From Kineococcus siccus (lineage in GTDB: Bacteria; Actinomycetota; Actinomycetes; Actinomycetales; Kineococcaceae): DNA of 56,456 nucleotides. The notes beneath the pieces were generated by a model that saw nothing but the letters and a program-made list of their open reading frames with translations, made no database searches and was not told where the DNA came from. The stretch is taken from contig NZ_JAAALN010000005.1 of assembly GCF_009906795.1 (NCBI RefSeq), positions 1 through 56,456 on the forward strand, written 5' to 3'. A program made the position numbers and the translations under genes. Below, in pieces: positions 1 to 11,086 of the stretch; positions within the stretch are counted from its first letter, which is position 1, and every line of letters begins with the position of its first letter.

Positions 1-647
1 CGGCTGGTCTGCACGGTGTGCGCCGTAACGGCAAGCCGCCGCGTACGACGATCCCCGGACCACCGGACCACCGCCCCGACTTGGTCGAGCGCCACTTCCG
101 CGCCGAGCGGCCCGACCGGTTGTGGGTCGCGGACATCACCTACATCCGGACCTGCTCGGGGTGGGTGTACGCCGCGTTCGTGACCGACGTGTGCACCCGC
201 CGGGTCGTGGGCTGGCAGGTCGCGACCCACCTGCGCACGGAACTGGCCCTGGACGCTCTGCAGATGGCGTTCTGGGGCCGCGGCCGCGAGGGCGTCGACC
301 TGACCGGATTGACGCATCACTCGGATGAGGGAGTTCAATACGTTGCGGTGAAGTACAGCGAGCGACTCGCCGCCGAGGGTGCGGTCGCGTCGGTCGGCTC
401 AACCGGTGATTCCTACGACAACGCGATGGCCGAAGCGTTCAACTCGTTGTTCAAGGCCGAGTGCATCCGCAATCCTCACCTACCCGGCCGCGACGGTCCG
501 TGGCGCGGCATCGACGACGTCGAGATCGCCGTCGCCGAGTACATCGACTGGTACAACCACCGCCGGCTGCACGGGGAGCTCGGGACGGTCCCTCCCGTGG
601 AGTACGAGGCCCGGTTCAGCACTCACCCCGTCGCGGCTGGTGCCTGA
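1..647 (+). mobile_element. IS3-family transposase (OrfB, rve integrase domain), 5' end outside window
   Basis: This is the 3' part of an IS3-family OrfB transposase, a DDE integrase that cuts and joins element ends. The open frame runs in from the left edge; the GTG at 18 is internal, since in-frame codons before it also fit the family (…GLHGVRRNGK). The retrovirus-type catalytic core is visible: the first Asp in WVADITYIRT, the second in HHSDEGVQY and the Glu in NAMAEAFNSLFKAE, then the usual YNHRRLHGELG…PPVEYE tail. The second motif reads SDEG where most relatives have SDRG or SDHG, which may be harmless. The upstream OrfA and left inverted repeat lie outside the window, so I cannot say whether the element is intact. 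I could not identify a right inverted repeat after the stop. Family assignment is secure; the boundary of the element is not. Confidence 0.9.
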
Positions 648-860
648 CCGGCGTGGCCTCACGCCCTCCATCGAACCCGGGCCTTGACGAGGTGCTCTCG
701 CTGGGAGGTCCAGCGCTACATCGGCCCCGGGGGTCTGGACGGTGCGGCGATGCGGGTCTGCAGTCGCCGAGCCGAGCCGCGTCGTAGGCGTGCAGGCGCA
801 GGGCCCCCTCGGGGGCAGCCGCCGGGACCCGCCTCGACGTCCTCGCGCCCGCTGGTGCCG
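648..860. other. Non-coding or degraded DNA after the transposase
   Basis: I see no gene with convincing codon bias or domain content here. Frames on both strands are open only because GC is high and stop codons are rare. The stretch probably holds the right end of the insertion sequence and decayed flanking sequence, but no terminal inverted repeat or target duplication could be recognised. Confidence 0.4.
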
Positions 861-986
861 GACGCCAGCGCCCAACCGGGCCAGCCGGTCGGCCACCACC
901 CGCTGGGCCGGTTCCAGCCGTGAGCCGGTAACGGCCGCGGCGGTGTCGAACCCCCGCCTGAGGTCGTCGAGCTGGTCCTGTCGCAC
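860..986 (-). pseudogene. Possible 5' remnant of a zapE/AFG1-type ATPase gene
   Basis: Reading leftward from a GTG at 986, preceded by a GGGAGG-like ribosome binding site, about 40 codons with good codon bias give VRQDQLDDLRRGFDTAAA and then EPAQRVVADRLARLGA. To my reading this resembles the N-terminus of actinobacterial ZapE/AFG1-like P-loop ATPases, which start with a short helix and an AQR…ADRL motif. After about residue 45 no frame continues as a ZapE-like protein: there is no P-loop, and the codon bias collapses. The interpretation is a gene start left over after the nearby IS3 element or a deletion removed the rest. The family match is from memory and weak, and a chance open frame is possible. 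Confidence 0.25.
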
Positions 987-1250
987 CCTGCCTCCCCACT
1001 CGAGGGTGCCGGGCAGAGGTGGACGCTGGCCACGTCATGTCGATCACCCTGCCTGGCCGTCCGACCCCCGCGACCAGCCGGTGACGTGGTCACGGTCGTG
1101 GCCGCCGGCCGTGTCGCGCGACCTGTCTCACCGCACGTCACGGCCGCGGGGCGGGCGATGTCGGCGTGAGGTCCGACACGGCCGACCGTGCGCGCGGGCC
1201 CGGCCGGGTGGTGCGCGGCGGGTCCTCGCCCGGGCGCCTCCTAGGATCAG
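987..1250. other. Intergenic region with no convincing gene
   Basis: No coding sequence is supported. Just before the M50 protease gene it contains a TAGGAT hexamer (1242-1247), listed separately. The rest is GC-rich sequence with frames that lack recognisable protein content. Confidence 0.5.
1242..1247 (+). promoter_or_regulatory. Putative -10 element (TAGGAT) of a leaderless promoter for the M50 protease gene
   Basis: TAGGAT ends six bases before the GTG at 1254, the spacing expected when transcription starts at the first base of the start codon. This favours 1254 over 1251 as the true start. No -35 element is obvious. Confidence 0.5.
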
Positions 1251-3571
<2,321 letters not shown>

Positions 3572-3575
3572 CCCC

Positions 3576-4568
3576 GTGCCCCGGTCCGCCCGCCGGCGGG
3601 CGCCCGGACGGCCCGACCCCTTCGTCGTGGCCGTCCTCGCCGCGGTCGGCGTCGCCGCCGTGCTGCCCGCGGGCGGGGCGGTCGCGGACGGACTCACCGT
3701 GGCGACCACGGTGGGCGTCGGCGGCCTGTTCCTCCTCTACGGCGCCCGGCTGTCCCCTGCCGAGGCCCTCGCCGGGCTGCGGGACTGGCGGCTGCAGGCG
3801 TCGGTGGCGGTCGCGACGTTCGTCGTCCTCCCGCTGCTCGCGGTGGCAGTGGCGGTGGCCGTCGGGTCCTTCCTCGACGACGGCCTCGTCGCGGGCCTGC
3901 TCTTCCTCGGGGTGCTGCCCTCGACGGTGCAGTCGTGCGTCGTGTTCACCGCGGTGGCCCGCGGCAACGTGCCCGGGGCCGTCGTCGGCGCCACGACGTC
4001 GAACCTCGCCGGGATCGGACTCACGCCCCTGCTGGTCGCGCTGCTGGTCGCCGGCGGCGCGGGCGGCGCGGGTCCCGACGCGGCCGCGGTCGGCCGCATC
4101 GTCGCGCAGCTGCTCGTGCCGTTCCTCGTGGGCCTCGCGCTCGGCCGGTGGGTGGGCCCCTGGGTCCGCCACCACCGCCGGGCCCTCACCCTGCTCGACC
4201 GCGGCGTGATCGTCGCGGTCGTCTACACGGCCTTCGGCCGCGGCGTGCGCGCCGGGGTGTGGGACGTCGTGACCCCCGGCGAGGTGGCCGTCGTCCTCGG
4301 CTGCTGCGCCGTCCTGCTCGGCTCGGCGCTGCTGCTGACGTGGTGGGTCCCGCGCACGTGGCGCGCGAGCCGGGCGGACCGCACGGCGATCCTGTTCTGC
4401 GGCTCCAACAAGTCGCTCGCGACGGGCCTGCCGATGGCCACGGTGCTCTTCCCGCCGCACGTCGTGGGTCTGGTGGCGCTGCCCGTGATCCTCTACCACC
4501 CGCTGCAGATCACGGTGTGCTCGATGCTCGCGACGCGTCTCGCGCGCCGGCCGGTCCCCGCCGGCTGA
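3576..4568 (+). CDS. Bile acid:sodium symporter (BASS/SBF-like) family transporter
   Basis: An integral membrane protein of about ten hydrophobic helices belonging to the SBF-like part of the BASS superfamily, sodium-coupled carriers of organic anions. Visible family features are the VGGLFLLYGARLSP segment (about 47-60), LGVLPSTVQSCVVFTAVARGN with its Gly/Ser/Thr-rich helix break (about 110-130), and FCGSNKSLATGLP near the C-terminus (about 272-285). It has 330 residues, usual for the family. The GTG start lies four bases after the trmI stop, so translation is probably coupled, and no separate ribosome site is obvious. The gene ends six bases from the convergent YihY gene. The substrate cannot be inferred from sequence. 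A second, more distant BASS protein is encoded at 53335-54360. Confidence 0.88.
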   Translation: MPRSARRRAPGRPDPFVVAVLAAVGVAAVLPAGGAVADGLTVATTVGVGGLFLLYGARLSPAEALAGLRDWRLQASVAVATFVVLPLLAVAVAVAVGSFLDDGLVAGLLFLGVLPSTVQSCVVFTAVARGNVPGAVVGATTSNLAGIGLTPLLVALLVAGGAGGAGPDAAAVGRIVAQLLVPFLVGLALGRWVGPWVRHHRRALTLLDRGVIVAVVYTAFGRGVRAGVWDVVTPGEVAVVLGCCAVLLGSALLLTWWVPRTWRASRADRTAILFCGSNKSLATGLPMATVLFPPHVVGLVALPVILYHPLQITVCSMLATRLARRPVPAG

Positions 4569-4574
4569 AGGCGG

Positions 4575-5672
4575 TCAGCGCTCGGGGCGGGCCGGCAGCC
4601 CCGCGCGCCCCGTCGCCGGGGCCGCGTGCCGCGACGCCTCGGGTGCCGCGACCGCCCCGGCCTCGGGGGTGGTCTCCCGCATGGCGACCTCCTTCTCGAA
4701 CGTCACCGCCACCTGCTGGAAGCCCTTGAGGCCCTGGGCCCGCACCATGCCGGCGTAGGCGCGCTTGTCGGCCTCGGTGAGGTCGACGCGGTCGGTGAAC
4801 GGCGTCAGCAGCGCCCGCGGGTACAGCCGGCGCACCCGGACGATGTCGGCCTCGATGCACAGCACGATCGCGATCGAGGCGACGAACAGGAACGCGATGA
4901 GCCCGATGACGACGGCGAACACCGCGTTGGTCGCGCTGGCCCGGCTGATCACCCCGCTGACCAGGCCTGCCCCGTAGTTCTGCAGGGCCTGCCAGACGAG
5001 GCCCGCGGCGACGGCCCCCGGCAGGATCGTGCGCAGCCGCGGGGGGTAGGCCGCGGCCAGCCGGAAGGCCGCGGCGAAACCCAGGATGTTCAGCACGACG
5101 ACGCCGGCGCGGAACACCCAGCCGGAGGTGAGCGCCTGCCCGAGGCTCTCGGAGGCGCCGAGCCACCCGGCCAGGTCCGCGCCGACCGTGGAGATCACCG
5201 TGGTGCCGATGACGAACATCCCGGCCGTGGCGATGAGCAGCAGGCTGCGCAGGCGTGCCTTGACCGGGTTCGGGCGCTCGTTGCGCGGGATCGACCACGC
5301 GATGTTCACCGCGTTCTGCAGCGCGAGACCGACGCCCAGGGAGCCGTACAGCGCGCCCACGATGCCGACGGTCAGGCCGACGGTGCCGCCGCCCAGGCGG
5401 CCGGTGTCCCGCAGCGAGTCCTTGATGACGGGGAACTGCCCCAGGGCGGACTCGATGATCCGCTGCTGCAGCTCGGGATCCCCCTCGAGCGTGTACCCGA
5501 GGACGGTCGAGAGCAGCAGCAGCAGCGGGAAGAGCGACAGGAACGCGTAGATGGTGATGATCGCGGCGAGGTAGACGCCCTGGTCGTCGAAGAACTTGTA
5601 GACGACGGCGAGGGGGTAGCCGAGGACGGCGTGCCGGCGCTGGAAGCCGTCGACCCCCGACACGACCGACAT
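4575..5672 (-). CDS. YihY/BrkB-family inner membrane protein
   Basis: A polytopic membrane protein of the YihY (formerly tRNA-processing RNase BN/virulence factor BrkB) family, whose biochemical role remains poorly defined. After a short cytoplasmic N-terminus, the first helix lies in LAAIITIYAFLSLFPLLLLLS (about 35-55). The family motif GSLGVGLALQNAVNIAW follows at about 110-126, and four more helices extend to about residue 290. The last 75 residues are hydrophilic (KRAYAGMVRAQGLKGFQQVAV…) and end in an Ala/Arg-rich tail, an extension common in actinobacterial members. ATG start at 5672. It is encoded downstream of the kynurenine operon, 63 bases away on the same strand, with no sign of functional linkage, and faces the BASS transporter tail to tail. 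Confidence 0.88.
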   Translation of the reverse strand: MSVVSGVDGFQRRHAVLGYPLAVVYKFFDDQGVYLAAIITIYAFLSLFPLLLLLSTVLGYTLEGDPELQQRIIESALGQFPVIKDSLRDTGRLGGGTVGLTVGIVGALYGSLGVGLALQNAVNIAWSIPRNERPNPVKARLRSLLLIATAGMFVIGTTVISTVGADLAGWLGASESLGQALTSGWVFRAGVVVLNILGFAAAFRLAAAYPPRLRTILPGAVAAGLVWQALQNYGAGLVSGVISRASATNAVFAVVIGLIAFLFVASIAIVLCIEADIVRVRRLYPRALLTPFTDRVDLTEADKRAYAGMVRAQGLKGFQQVAVTFEKEVAMRETTPEAGAVAAPEASRHAAPATGRAGLPARPER

Positions 5673-5735
5673 GCGAACCCTCCGACGAACGGCCGCACGG
5701 CCGGGGACGCGCCCCGGGCGGGTCCGCGCAGGCGA

Positions 5736-6887
5736 TCAGGGTACGGGTGCCGCGCCCGCGCGGGCGGAGGGACCCGCCGCGCCCAGCCGGGTGGCCAGGA
5801 GGTCCGCGACCCGCGCCCAGAGCGCCGAGGCGGGGTCGATGACGGCGAAGTGGTCGCCCGCGTCCTCGAGCACCACGACGTCGTCGCCCGCCGCGACGGC
5901 CGCGGCGGCGAAGGTCCGGCTCGCGTCCAGCAGGTCGAGGTCGTCGTCGCGCCCGCAGACGACCGCGAGGGGCGCGCGGACGGGGACGCGGGCCAGCGGC
6001 GAGGCGGTGGCGTAGACGTCCGGGACCTCGTCGGCGCGGCCGCCCAGCGCCCGCGCGACGGCGCCCTCGCTGAGCCAGCGCCGGTCCGCCGCGGCGAGGT
6101 CGAGGACGCCCGCGAGGGACACCGTGAGCGCCGGCCGAACGGCGGCGTCCGTGCCCGCGAGGTCGGCGGCGAGCCGGACGACCAGCTGGCCGCCCGCGGA
6201 GTGGCCGAGGAGGGCGACGCGGTCCAGGTCCAGGGGCGTCCCGGTCGCGGCGGCCGCCGAGAGCGCCTGCAGTCCGTCGGCCACGTCGGCCGTCGTGGCG
6301 GCCCACCCGTGCTCGTCGGGGCGGCGGTACTCGAGGTTCACGGCCGCGAACCCGCGCCCGGCGAGGTCGACGGCGAGGGCGTCCATGAGGTCGCACGCCC
6401 ACCGCGAGCGCCAGTACCCGCCGTGGACGAGGACGGCGACGGGGTGCGGCCCGGGGCCCGCGGGCAGCCGCACCTCCAGGTGCTGGTCGGGGTGCGCGCC
6501 GACGGCGACCACGGCCGGTGGGGCGGTGGTGTCGTGGAACCACGCCTCGACGCCCGCGCGCAGACCCGCGAGGCCGCGCCCTCGCACGTGCCGGGTCACG
6601 GCGGGGGAGGTGTCGAGCGGGCCGGGGCCGAGGTCGACGCGGACCGCGGCGCCGGCGGGCAGGGCGGGGAGCAGCTGTGCGAGCGGCTCCGGGGTGGCGG
6701 CGACGACCAGGAGCGCGCCCGGGGCCGCCTCCGAGGTCGCCGCGGTGAGCTCCTCGGCGGTGGCGGTGGTGCGCAGGGTCCCGGCCAGGTCGCGGGCCGC
6801 GAGGGCCGCCGCGAGGACCTCGCCGGCCGTGCGGTCGTCGGTCAGGACGCCGGGCGCGACGACGACGGTGAGCGGGTCGGCGGTCAT
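5736..6887 (-). CDS. Kynurenine formamidase (alpha/beta hydrolase) with an extra N-terminal domain
   Basis: Predicted to hydrolyse N-formylkynurenine to kynurenine and formate, the second step of tryptophan breakdown. The alpha/beta hydrolase domain occupies about residues 130-375. It has the arylformamidase oxyanion motif HGGYW starting at His155, the nucleophile in GHSAGG (Ser230), an acidic residue in VCGRDDDLDLL and the final His in DAGDHFAVID. The first 125 residues are not part of that fold. They read as a separate Rossmann-like module (LTVVVAPGVLTDDR…, LLVVAATPEPLAQLL, then VTRHVRGRGLAGLRAGVEAW) whose order of strands recalls type II dehydroquinase but lacks its catalytic residues. The ATG start has GGAGGA eight bases upstream. 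It is the third gene of the kynU-kynA unit, 15 bases after kynA. The role follows from motif and operon; other esterase activity is possible. Confidence 0.82.
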   Translation of the reverse strand: MTADPLTVVVAPGVLTDDRTAGEVLAAALAARDLAGTLRTTATAEELTAATSEAAPGALLVVAATPEPLAQLLPALPAGAAVRVDLGPGPLDTSPAVTRHVRGRGLAGLRAGVEAWFHDTTAPPAVVAVGAHPDQHLEVRLPAGPGPHPVAVLVHGGYWRSRWACDLMDALAVDLAGRGFAAVNLEYRRPDEHGWAATTADVADGLQALSAAAATGTPLDLDRVALLGHSAGGQLVVRLAADLAGTDAAVRPALTVSLAGVLDLAAADRRWLSEGAVARALGGRADEVPDVYATASPLARVPVRAPLAVVCGRDDDLDLLDASRTFAAAAVAAGDDVVVLEDAGDHFAVIDPASALWARVADLLATRLGAAGPSARAGAAPVP

Positions 6888-6902
6888 GGGTGTCCTCCGG
6901 GG

Positions 6903-7808
6903 TCAGCGGCCGATCTCGGTGCGCACGGCGTACAGCTCGGGGAAGAAGGTGAGGTCGAGGGCGCGGGCGAGGAAGCCGACGCCCGTGGAGCCGCCGGTGC
7001 CGCGCTTGAACCCGATGGTGCGCTCGACGGTCTTGAGGTGGCGGAAGCGCCACAGCTGGAAGTTCTCCTCCAGGTCGACGAGCTCCTCGCAGGCCTCGTA
7101 CTCCTCCCAGTGCGCCTCGGCGTCCTCGTAGACGCCGCGGAAGACGCCGACGAGCTCGGGGGTGTGGACGTGCGCGAGCGTGACGTCGCGCTCGAGCAGC
7201 GCGGCCGGGACGGGGTGCCCGCGGCGGTGCAGCAGGCGCAGGAACTCGTCGTAGAGGCTGGGGGCGTGCAGGAGATCCTGCAGCAGGCCGTGCTCGGCGG
7301 GGTCGTGGCGGAAGACGTCCAGCATCGCGGCGTTCTTGTTGCCCAGCACGAACTCGACGGCCCGGTACTGGTGGGACTGGAAGCCCGAGGAGTTGGCGAG
7401 GAACCCGCGGAACTGCGCGTACTCGGTCGGCGTGAGGGTCGCCAGCACCGACCACTGCTCGGTCAGGGTGCGCTGGATGTGCTTGACGCGCGCGAGCTCC
7501 TTGAGCGCGGGCCGCAGCTCGTCCGCGGCCAGGTGCGCTGCGGCGGAGCGCAGTTCGTGCAGGACGAGCTTGAGCCAGAGCTCCGAGGTCTGGTGCTGGA
7601 CGATGAAGAGCATCTCGTCGTGGTGCTGCGGCTGCGAGAGCGGGTGCTGGGCCGCGAGCAGCTCGCCGAGGTGCAGGTACTCGCCGTAGGACATCTCGCG
7701 GGTGAAGTCGGTGACGACCCCGTCCTCGACCGCGCGGGTGTTGCCCCCACCGGCCGCCCCGCTCCCACCGGCCGCCCCGTCCCCACCGGCCGTGGCGTCG
7801 GCGGTCAC
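6903..7808 (-). CDS. kynA: Tryptophan 2,3-dioxygenase
   Basis: A cytosolic haem enzyme that opens the indole ring of tryptophan with O2 to give N-formylkynurenine. The family landmarks are clear: [20 protein letters not shown], the haem-domain helix [19 protein letters not shown], the [14 protein letters not shown] substrate loop and the C-terminal [19 protein letters not shown] signature. With 301 residues it is slightly long because of a 30-residue Gly/Ala-rich N-terminus, encoded by three in-frame 18-base repeats (7746-7799). The conserved enzyme begins near [11 protein letters not shown]. The GTG start at 7808 overlaps the kynU stop (GTGA), so translation is coupled. The next internal candidate start, just before the conserved region, cannot be excluded as the real one, in which case the repeats would be non-coding. 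Confidence 0.95.
   Translation of the reverse strand: MTADATAGGDGAAGGSGAAGGGNTRAVEDGVVTDFTREMSYGEYLHLGELLAAQHPLSQPQHHDEMLFIVQHQTSELWLKLVLHELRSAAAHLAADELRPALKELARVKHIQRTLTEQWSVLATLTPTEYAQFRGFLANSSGFQSHQYRAVEFVLGNKNAAMLDVFRHDPAEHGLLQDLLHAPSLYDEFLRLLHRRGHPVPAALLERDVTLAHVHTPELVGVFRGVYEDAEAHWEEYEACEELVDLEENFQLWRFRHLKTVERTIGFKRGTGGSTGVGFLARALDLTFFPELYAVRTEIGR
7746..7799 (-). repeat. Three tandem 18-bp repeats within the start of kynA
   Basis: Three adjacent 18-base units (7746-7763, 7764-7781, 7782-7799) share CCCACCGGCCGCCCCG with small differences in the third. Read on the coding strand they encode the six-residue units [12 protein letters not shown] and SGAAGG. Because the unit is a multiple of three, gain or loss of a copy would keep the frame. 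Confidence 0.9.
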
Positions 7809-9100
7809 GACGTGGCGCCCACGGCGGCGCTCGTGCGGTCGTCGGCTCGCGGCGGACCCTCCGCGAGGACCTCGCGCAGCACGACGAGGCCGTCGTGGAC
7901 CTCGCGGAAGCTCGTGCTGAGCGGGGCGAGGCCGATCCGCAGGCCGCCGGGGTCGCGGTAGTCGGGAAGGACGCCCCGCTCCCACAGCGCCGCGGTGACC
8001 TCGCGGAAGTCGCTGCGCGCCAGCGTCACGTGGCCGCCGCGGTGCGCAGGGTCGCGCGGGGAGGCGACCCGGACGCCCGAGCCCGCGAACCAGTCGTCGA
8101 CCACGTCGAGGACGAAGCCGGTCAGCTGCAGGGACTTGGCGCGGACGGCGGGCATGCCGGCGCGCTCGACGAGGTCGAGCCCGCAGCGCAGCGGCACCAT
8201 CCCGAGGATCGGCGGGGTCCCGCTGACCAGCCCGCGGGCGCCCGCCGCGGGCGTGTAGCCGGGGCCCATCCGGAACGGGTCGGCGTGGCCCATCCAGCCC
8301 TGCACGGGCTGCTGCAGGACCCCGTGGTGGCGCGTGGCGAGGTAGCCGAAGGCGGGGGAGCCCGGACCGCCGCACAGGTACTTGTAGGTGCAGCCGACGG
8401 CGAGGTCGACGCCCCAGGCGTCGAGCTCGAGCTCGACCGAGCCGGCGGAGTGGCTCAGGTCGAACAGGACGACGGCGCCGGCGTCGTGCACGGCGCGGGT
8501 GATCGCGGCGGCGTCGGCGACGTGGCCGGAGCGGTAGGCCACGTGGCTGAAGGTGGCCAGGGCCGTCGCGGGCCCGACGGCCGCGCGGACCTGCTCGACG
8601 GTGATCCCCGCCGCGGGGTCGGTCTCGATCCAGCGCACCGTCAGGCCCCGCTCGGCCGCGATGCCCTCGAGCACGTAGCGGTCGGTCGGGAAGTTGTCGG
8701 TGTCGGTGACGATCTCCGTGCGGCCGGGGCCCGCGGCGTCGACCGCGGCGCGGGCCAGCTTGTAGAACAGCACGGTCGTGGAGTCGGCCACGACGGTCTG
8801 GCCCGGCGCGGCGCCCAGCACGACGCGGCCCAGCTGGTCGCCGACGACCTCGGGCCACTGCATCCAGCCCTCGCTCCAGCCGCGGATCAGGCGCCCGGCC
8901 CAGGCCGTCGAGACGAAGTCCCCGATCGCCTCGGCCGCGGCGCGCAGCGGCCGGCCGAGGGAGTTGCCGTCGAGGTAGGCGACGACCCCGGGGTCCGCGT
9001 CCAGCAGGAACTCACCGCGCAGGCCGGCGAGCGGGTCGGCGGCGTCCAGCGCGTCGGCGCGCTCGCGCCAGCGGGAGTCTGCGGGCGGTGCGGCGCTCAC
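7805..9100 (-). CDS. kynU: Kynureninase
   Basis: A pyridoxal-phosphate enzyme of the class V aminotransferase fold that cleaves kynurenine to anthranilate and alanine. Visible motifs are [11 protein letters not shown] near residue 45, the cofactor region [20 protein letters not shown], the Schiff-base lysine in [11 protein letters not shown] (Lys240) and the substrate-binding segment [11 protein letters not shown]. With 431 residues it has the normal family length. It is the first gene of the kynU-kynA-formamidase unit. The GTG start at 9100 follows an AGGAGGG ribosome site that is fully contained in a hairpin (9105-9124), suggesting that translation initiation may be controlled. A TAGCGT hexamer on the minus strand at 9151-9146 is a plausible -10. 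The final product anthranilate could feed tryptophan recycling or further degradation; nothing in the window decides. Confidence 0.95.
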   Translation of the reverse strand: MSAAPPADSRWRERADALDAADPLAGLRGEFLLDADPGVVAYLDGNSLGRPLRAAAEAIGDFVSTAWAGRLIRGWSEGWMQWPEVVGDQLGRVVLGAAPGQTVVADSTTVLFYKLARAAVDAAGPGRTEIVTDTDNFPTDRYVLEGIAAERGLTVRWIETDPAAGITVEQVRAAVGPATALATFSHVAYRSGHVADAAAITRAVHDAGAVVLFDLSHSAGSVELELDAWGVDLAVGCTYKYLCGGPGSPAFGYLATRHHGVLQQPVQGWMGHADPFRMGPGYTPAAGARGLVSGTPPILGMVPLRCGLDLVERAGMPAVRAKSLQLTGFVLDVVDDWFAGSGVRVASPRDPAHRGGHVTLARSDFREVTAALWERGVLPDYRDPGGLRIGLAPLSTSFREVHDGLVVLREVLAEGPPRADDRTSAAVGATS

Positions 9101-9104
9101 GGGG

Positions 9105-9124
9105 GCCCTCCTGTTCGGGAGGGC
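9105..9124 (-). promoter_or_regulatory. Hairpin that sequesters the kynU ribosome binding site
   Basis: A perfect 7-bp inverted repeat (GCCCTCC / GGAGGGC, six-base loop) covers the whole purine-rich ribosome site of kynU, four to five bases upstream of the GTG. In the mRNA the site would be paired. It could also be a DNA operator, as it lies just downstream of a putative -10 (TAGCGT, 9151-9146). Confidence 0.5.
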
Positions 9125-9145
9125 GGGGGCCGCCCTCCTCGCGGC

Positions 9146-9151
9146 ACGCTA
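9146..9151 (-). promoter_or_regulatory. Putative -10 element (TAGCGT) of the kyn operon
   Basis: TAGCGT on the minus strand would place the transcription start near 9139, giving a leader of about 39 bases that contains the hairpin at 9105-9124. No good -35 is seen. Confidence 0.35.
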
Positions 9152-9290
9152 CCGCCCGCCCGGCGTCCGCGGCCCGGCCCGTCACCGCGCCCGGCCCGGC
9201 CCGTCATCGCACCCGGCCCGCCCCGTGACCGCCGCGGCGCGGGGCCTGACGCGCCGGTCGCATCCACCGTGCGGGGTGGCGTGCTCGGGT

Positions 9291-9296
9291 TAGTGT
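9291..9296 (+). promoter_or_regulatory. Putative -10 element (TAGTGT) for arc
   Basis: TAGTGT lies 79 bases before the arc start, giving a leader of about 70 bases with a GGGAGA ribosome site at 9364-9369. This contrasts with the leaderless pattern of dop, prcB and pafA. No -35 match is clear. Confidence 0.35.
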
Positions 9297-9375
9297 CGAG
9301 GGCATCCACCGCTCACCGCGGCCCGGTTCGCACGGGGGACCGGGGGCCGGGAGCGGCGACGACGGGAGATGCGCC

Positions 9376-11058
9376 ATGACGGAGCCTCAGCGCCGCTTCG
9401 GCGGCGGTGCCGAGCGGGACGCCCGCCAGACGGCCCTGCTGGAGGAGCAGCTCGCCGCTGCCCGCACGCGCCTCGCCCAGGTGAGCGCGCAGAACGACCG
9501 CCTGGCCGGCACGCTGCGCGAGGCGCGCGACCAGATCGTGTCGCTGAAGTCCGAGGTGGACCGCCTCGGCCAGCCCCCCGCCCAGTACGCAACCTTCCTG
9601 GAGGCGCTGGAGGACTCCACGGCCGACGTCATGAGCTCGGGGCGCCGGATGCGCGTCGCCGTCAGCCCCGCCGTCGACCTCGCCGCGCTGCGCCCGGGGC
9701 AGGACGTCATGGTCAACGAGGCCATGAACATCGTCGCGGCGTGCGCCTACGAGCGCGTCGGTGAGCTGGCCTCGGTCAAGGAGGTGCTGCCCGACGGGCG
9801 CGCGCTCGTCCTGGCCCGCGCCGACGAGGAGCGCGTCGTGCGCCTGGCCGGGCCGCTCATGGACGGCCCGCTGCGCATCGGCGACTCCCTGACCATCGAC
9901 ACCCGCTCGGGCTTCGCCTTCGAGCGCATCCCCAAGGCCGAGGTCGAGGACCTCGTCCTGGAGGAGGTGCCCGACATCGACTACACCGACATCGGGGGCC
10001 TGGGCCCGCAGATCGAGCAGATCCGCGACGCCGTCGAGCTGCCCTTCCTGCACGCCGACCTGTTCCGCGAGCACGGCCTGCGCCCGCCGAAGGGGATCCT
10101 GCTGTACGGCCCGCCCGGCTGCGGCAAGACGCTCATCGCCAAGGCCGTCGCCAACTCCCTCGCCAAGAAGGCCGCGGCGCTGCGCGGGGAGAGCCAGGCG
10201 AAGAGCTACTTCCTCAACATCAAGGGCCCGGAGCTGCTCAACAAGTACGTCGGCGAGACCGAGCGCCACATCCGGCTGATCTTCGCCCGCGCGCGGGAGA
10301 AGGCCAGCCAGGGCACGCCCGTCATCGTGTTCTTCGACGAGATGGAGTCGCTGTTCCGCACCCGCGGGTCGGGCGTCAGCTCCGACGTCGAGACGACGAT
10401 CGTGCCGCAGCTGCTGTCCGAGCTCGACGGCGTCGAGCTGCTGGAGAACGTCATCGTCATCGGCGCCTCCAACCGCGAGGACATGATCGACCCGGCCATC
10501 CTGCGCCCGGGCCGCCTCGACGTGAAGATCAAGATCGAGCGCCCGGACGCCGAGAGCGCTCGCGAGATCTTCGCGAAGTACCTCACCACCGGGCTCCCGC
10601 TGCACCCCGACGACGTGGCGGTCAACGGCGGGGTGCCGCAGGCCGCGGTGGACGCCATGATCCAGGCGACCGTGGAGCGGATGTACACCGAGAGCGAGGA
10701 GAACGAGTTCCTCGAGGTGACGTACGCGGGCGGCGACAAGGAGGTCCTGTACTTCAAGGACTTCAACTCCGGCGCGATGATCCAGAACATCGTGGACCGC
10801 GCCAAGAAGATGGCGATCAAGGACCTGCTGCAGCTGCAGCAGCGCGGTCTGCGCGTCGACCACCTCCTCGCGGCCTGCGTGGACGAGTTCAAGGAGAACG
10901 AGGACCTCCCGAACACGACCAACCCCGACGACTGGGCCCGGATCTCCGGCAAGAAGGGGGAGCGGATCGTCTTCATCCGCACCCTGTTCCAGGGCAAGAA
11001 GGGCACCGAGGCCGGCCGGTCGATCGACACGGTCGCCAACACGGGGCAGTACCTCTAG
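9376..11058 (+). CDS. arc: Proteasome-associated AAA ATPase (ARC/Mpa)
   Basis: The hexameric ring ATPase that recognises pupylated proteins, unfolds them and feeds them into the 20S proteasome. A coiled coil at about residues 15-65 ([18 protein letters not shown]…) is the Pup-binding segment. Two OB-type domains follow to about 200, then the AAA module with Walker A GPPGCGKT (Lys251), Walker [10 protein letters not shown] (Asp321, Glu322) and an arginine-finger region ([13 protein letters not shown]). The protein ends in GQYL, the family's C-terminal docking tail with penultimate Tyr that inserts into pockets of the alpha ring. Length (560) is typical. ATG start with GGGAGA at 9364-9369. It is divergent from kynU and followed convergently by a Nudix gene, so it forms its own transcription unit, separate from dop-pup-prcBA. 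Confidence 0.97.
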   Translation: MTEPQRRFGGGAERDARQTALLEEQLAAARTRLAQVSAQNDRLAGTLREARDQIVSLKSEVDRLGQPPAQYATFLEALEDSTADVMSSGRRMRVAVSPAVDLAALRPGQDVMVNEAMNIVAACAYERVGELASVKEVLPDGRALVLARADEERVVRLAGPLMDGPLRIGDSLTIDTRSGFAFERIPKAEVEDLVLEEVPDIDYTDIGGLGPQIEQIRDAVELPFLHADLFREHGLRPPKGILLYGPPGCGKTLIAKAVANSLAKKAAALRGESQAKSYFLNIKGPELLNKYVGETERHIRLIFARAREKASQGTPVIVFFDEMESLFRTRGSGVSSDVETTIVPQLLSELDGVELLENVIVIGASNREDMIDPAILRPGRLDVKIKIERPDAESAREIFAKYLTTGLPLHPDDVAVNGGVPQAAVDAMIQATVERMYTESEENEFLEVTYAGGDKEVLYFKDFNSGAMIQNIVDRAKKMAIKDLLQLQQRGLRVDHLLAACVDEFKENEDLPNTTNPDDWARISGKKGERIVFIRTLFQGKKGTEAGRSIDTVANTGQYL

Positions 11059-11086
11059 GCCCGCCGCGTCGTCCGCGACCGGGTCG

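Noticed and set aside
3576-4568. The two BASS-family transporters (3576 and 53335) as a duplication
   Set aside because: They belong to different branches: the motifs around GGTASN and EVGMQNSGLA are present only in the second, so they are not recent copies.
4626-7961. Very long open frame opposite the YihY and kyn genes
   Set aside because: It is antisense to four well-supported genes and encodes low-complexity Arg/Gly/Ala text, a product of extreme GC bias.
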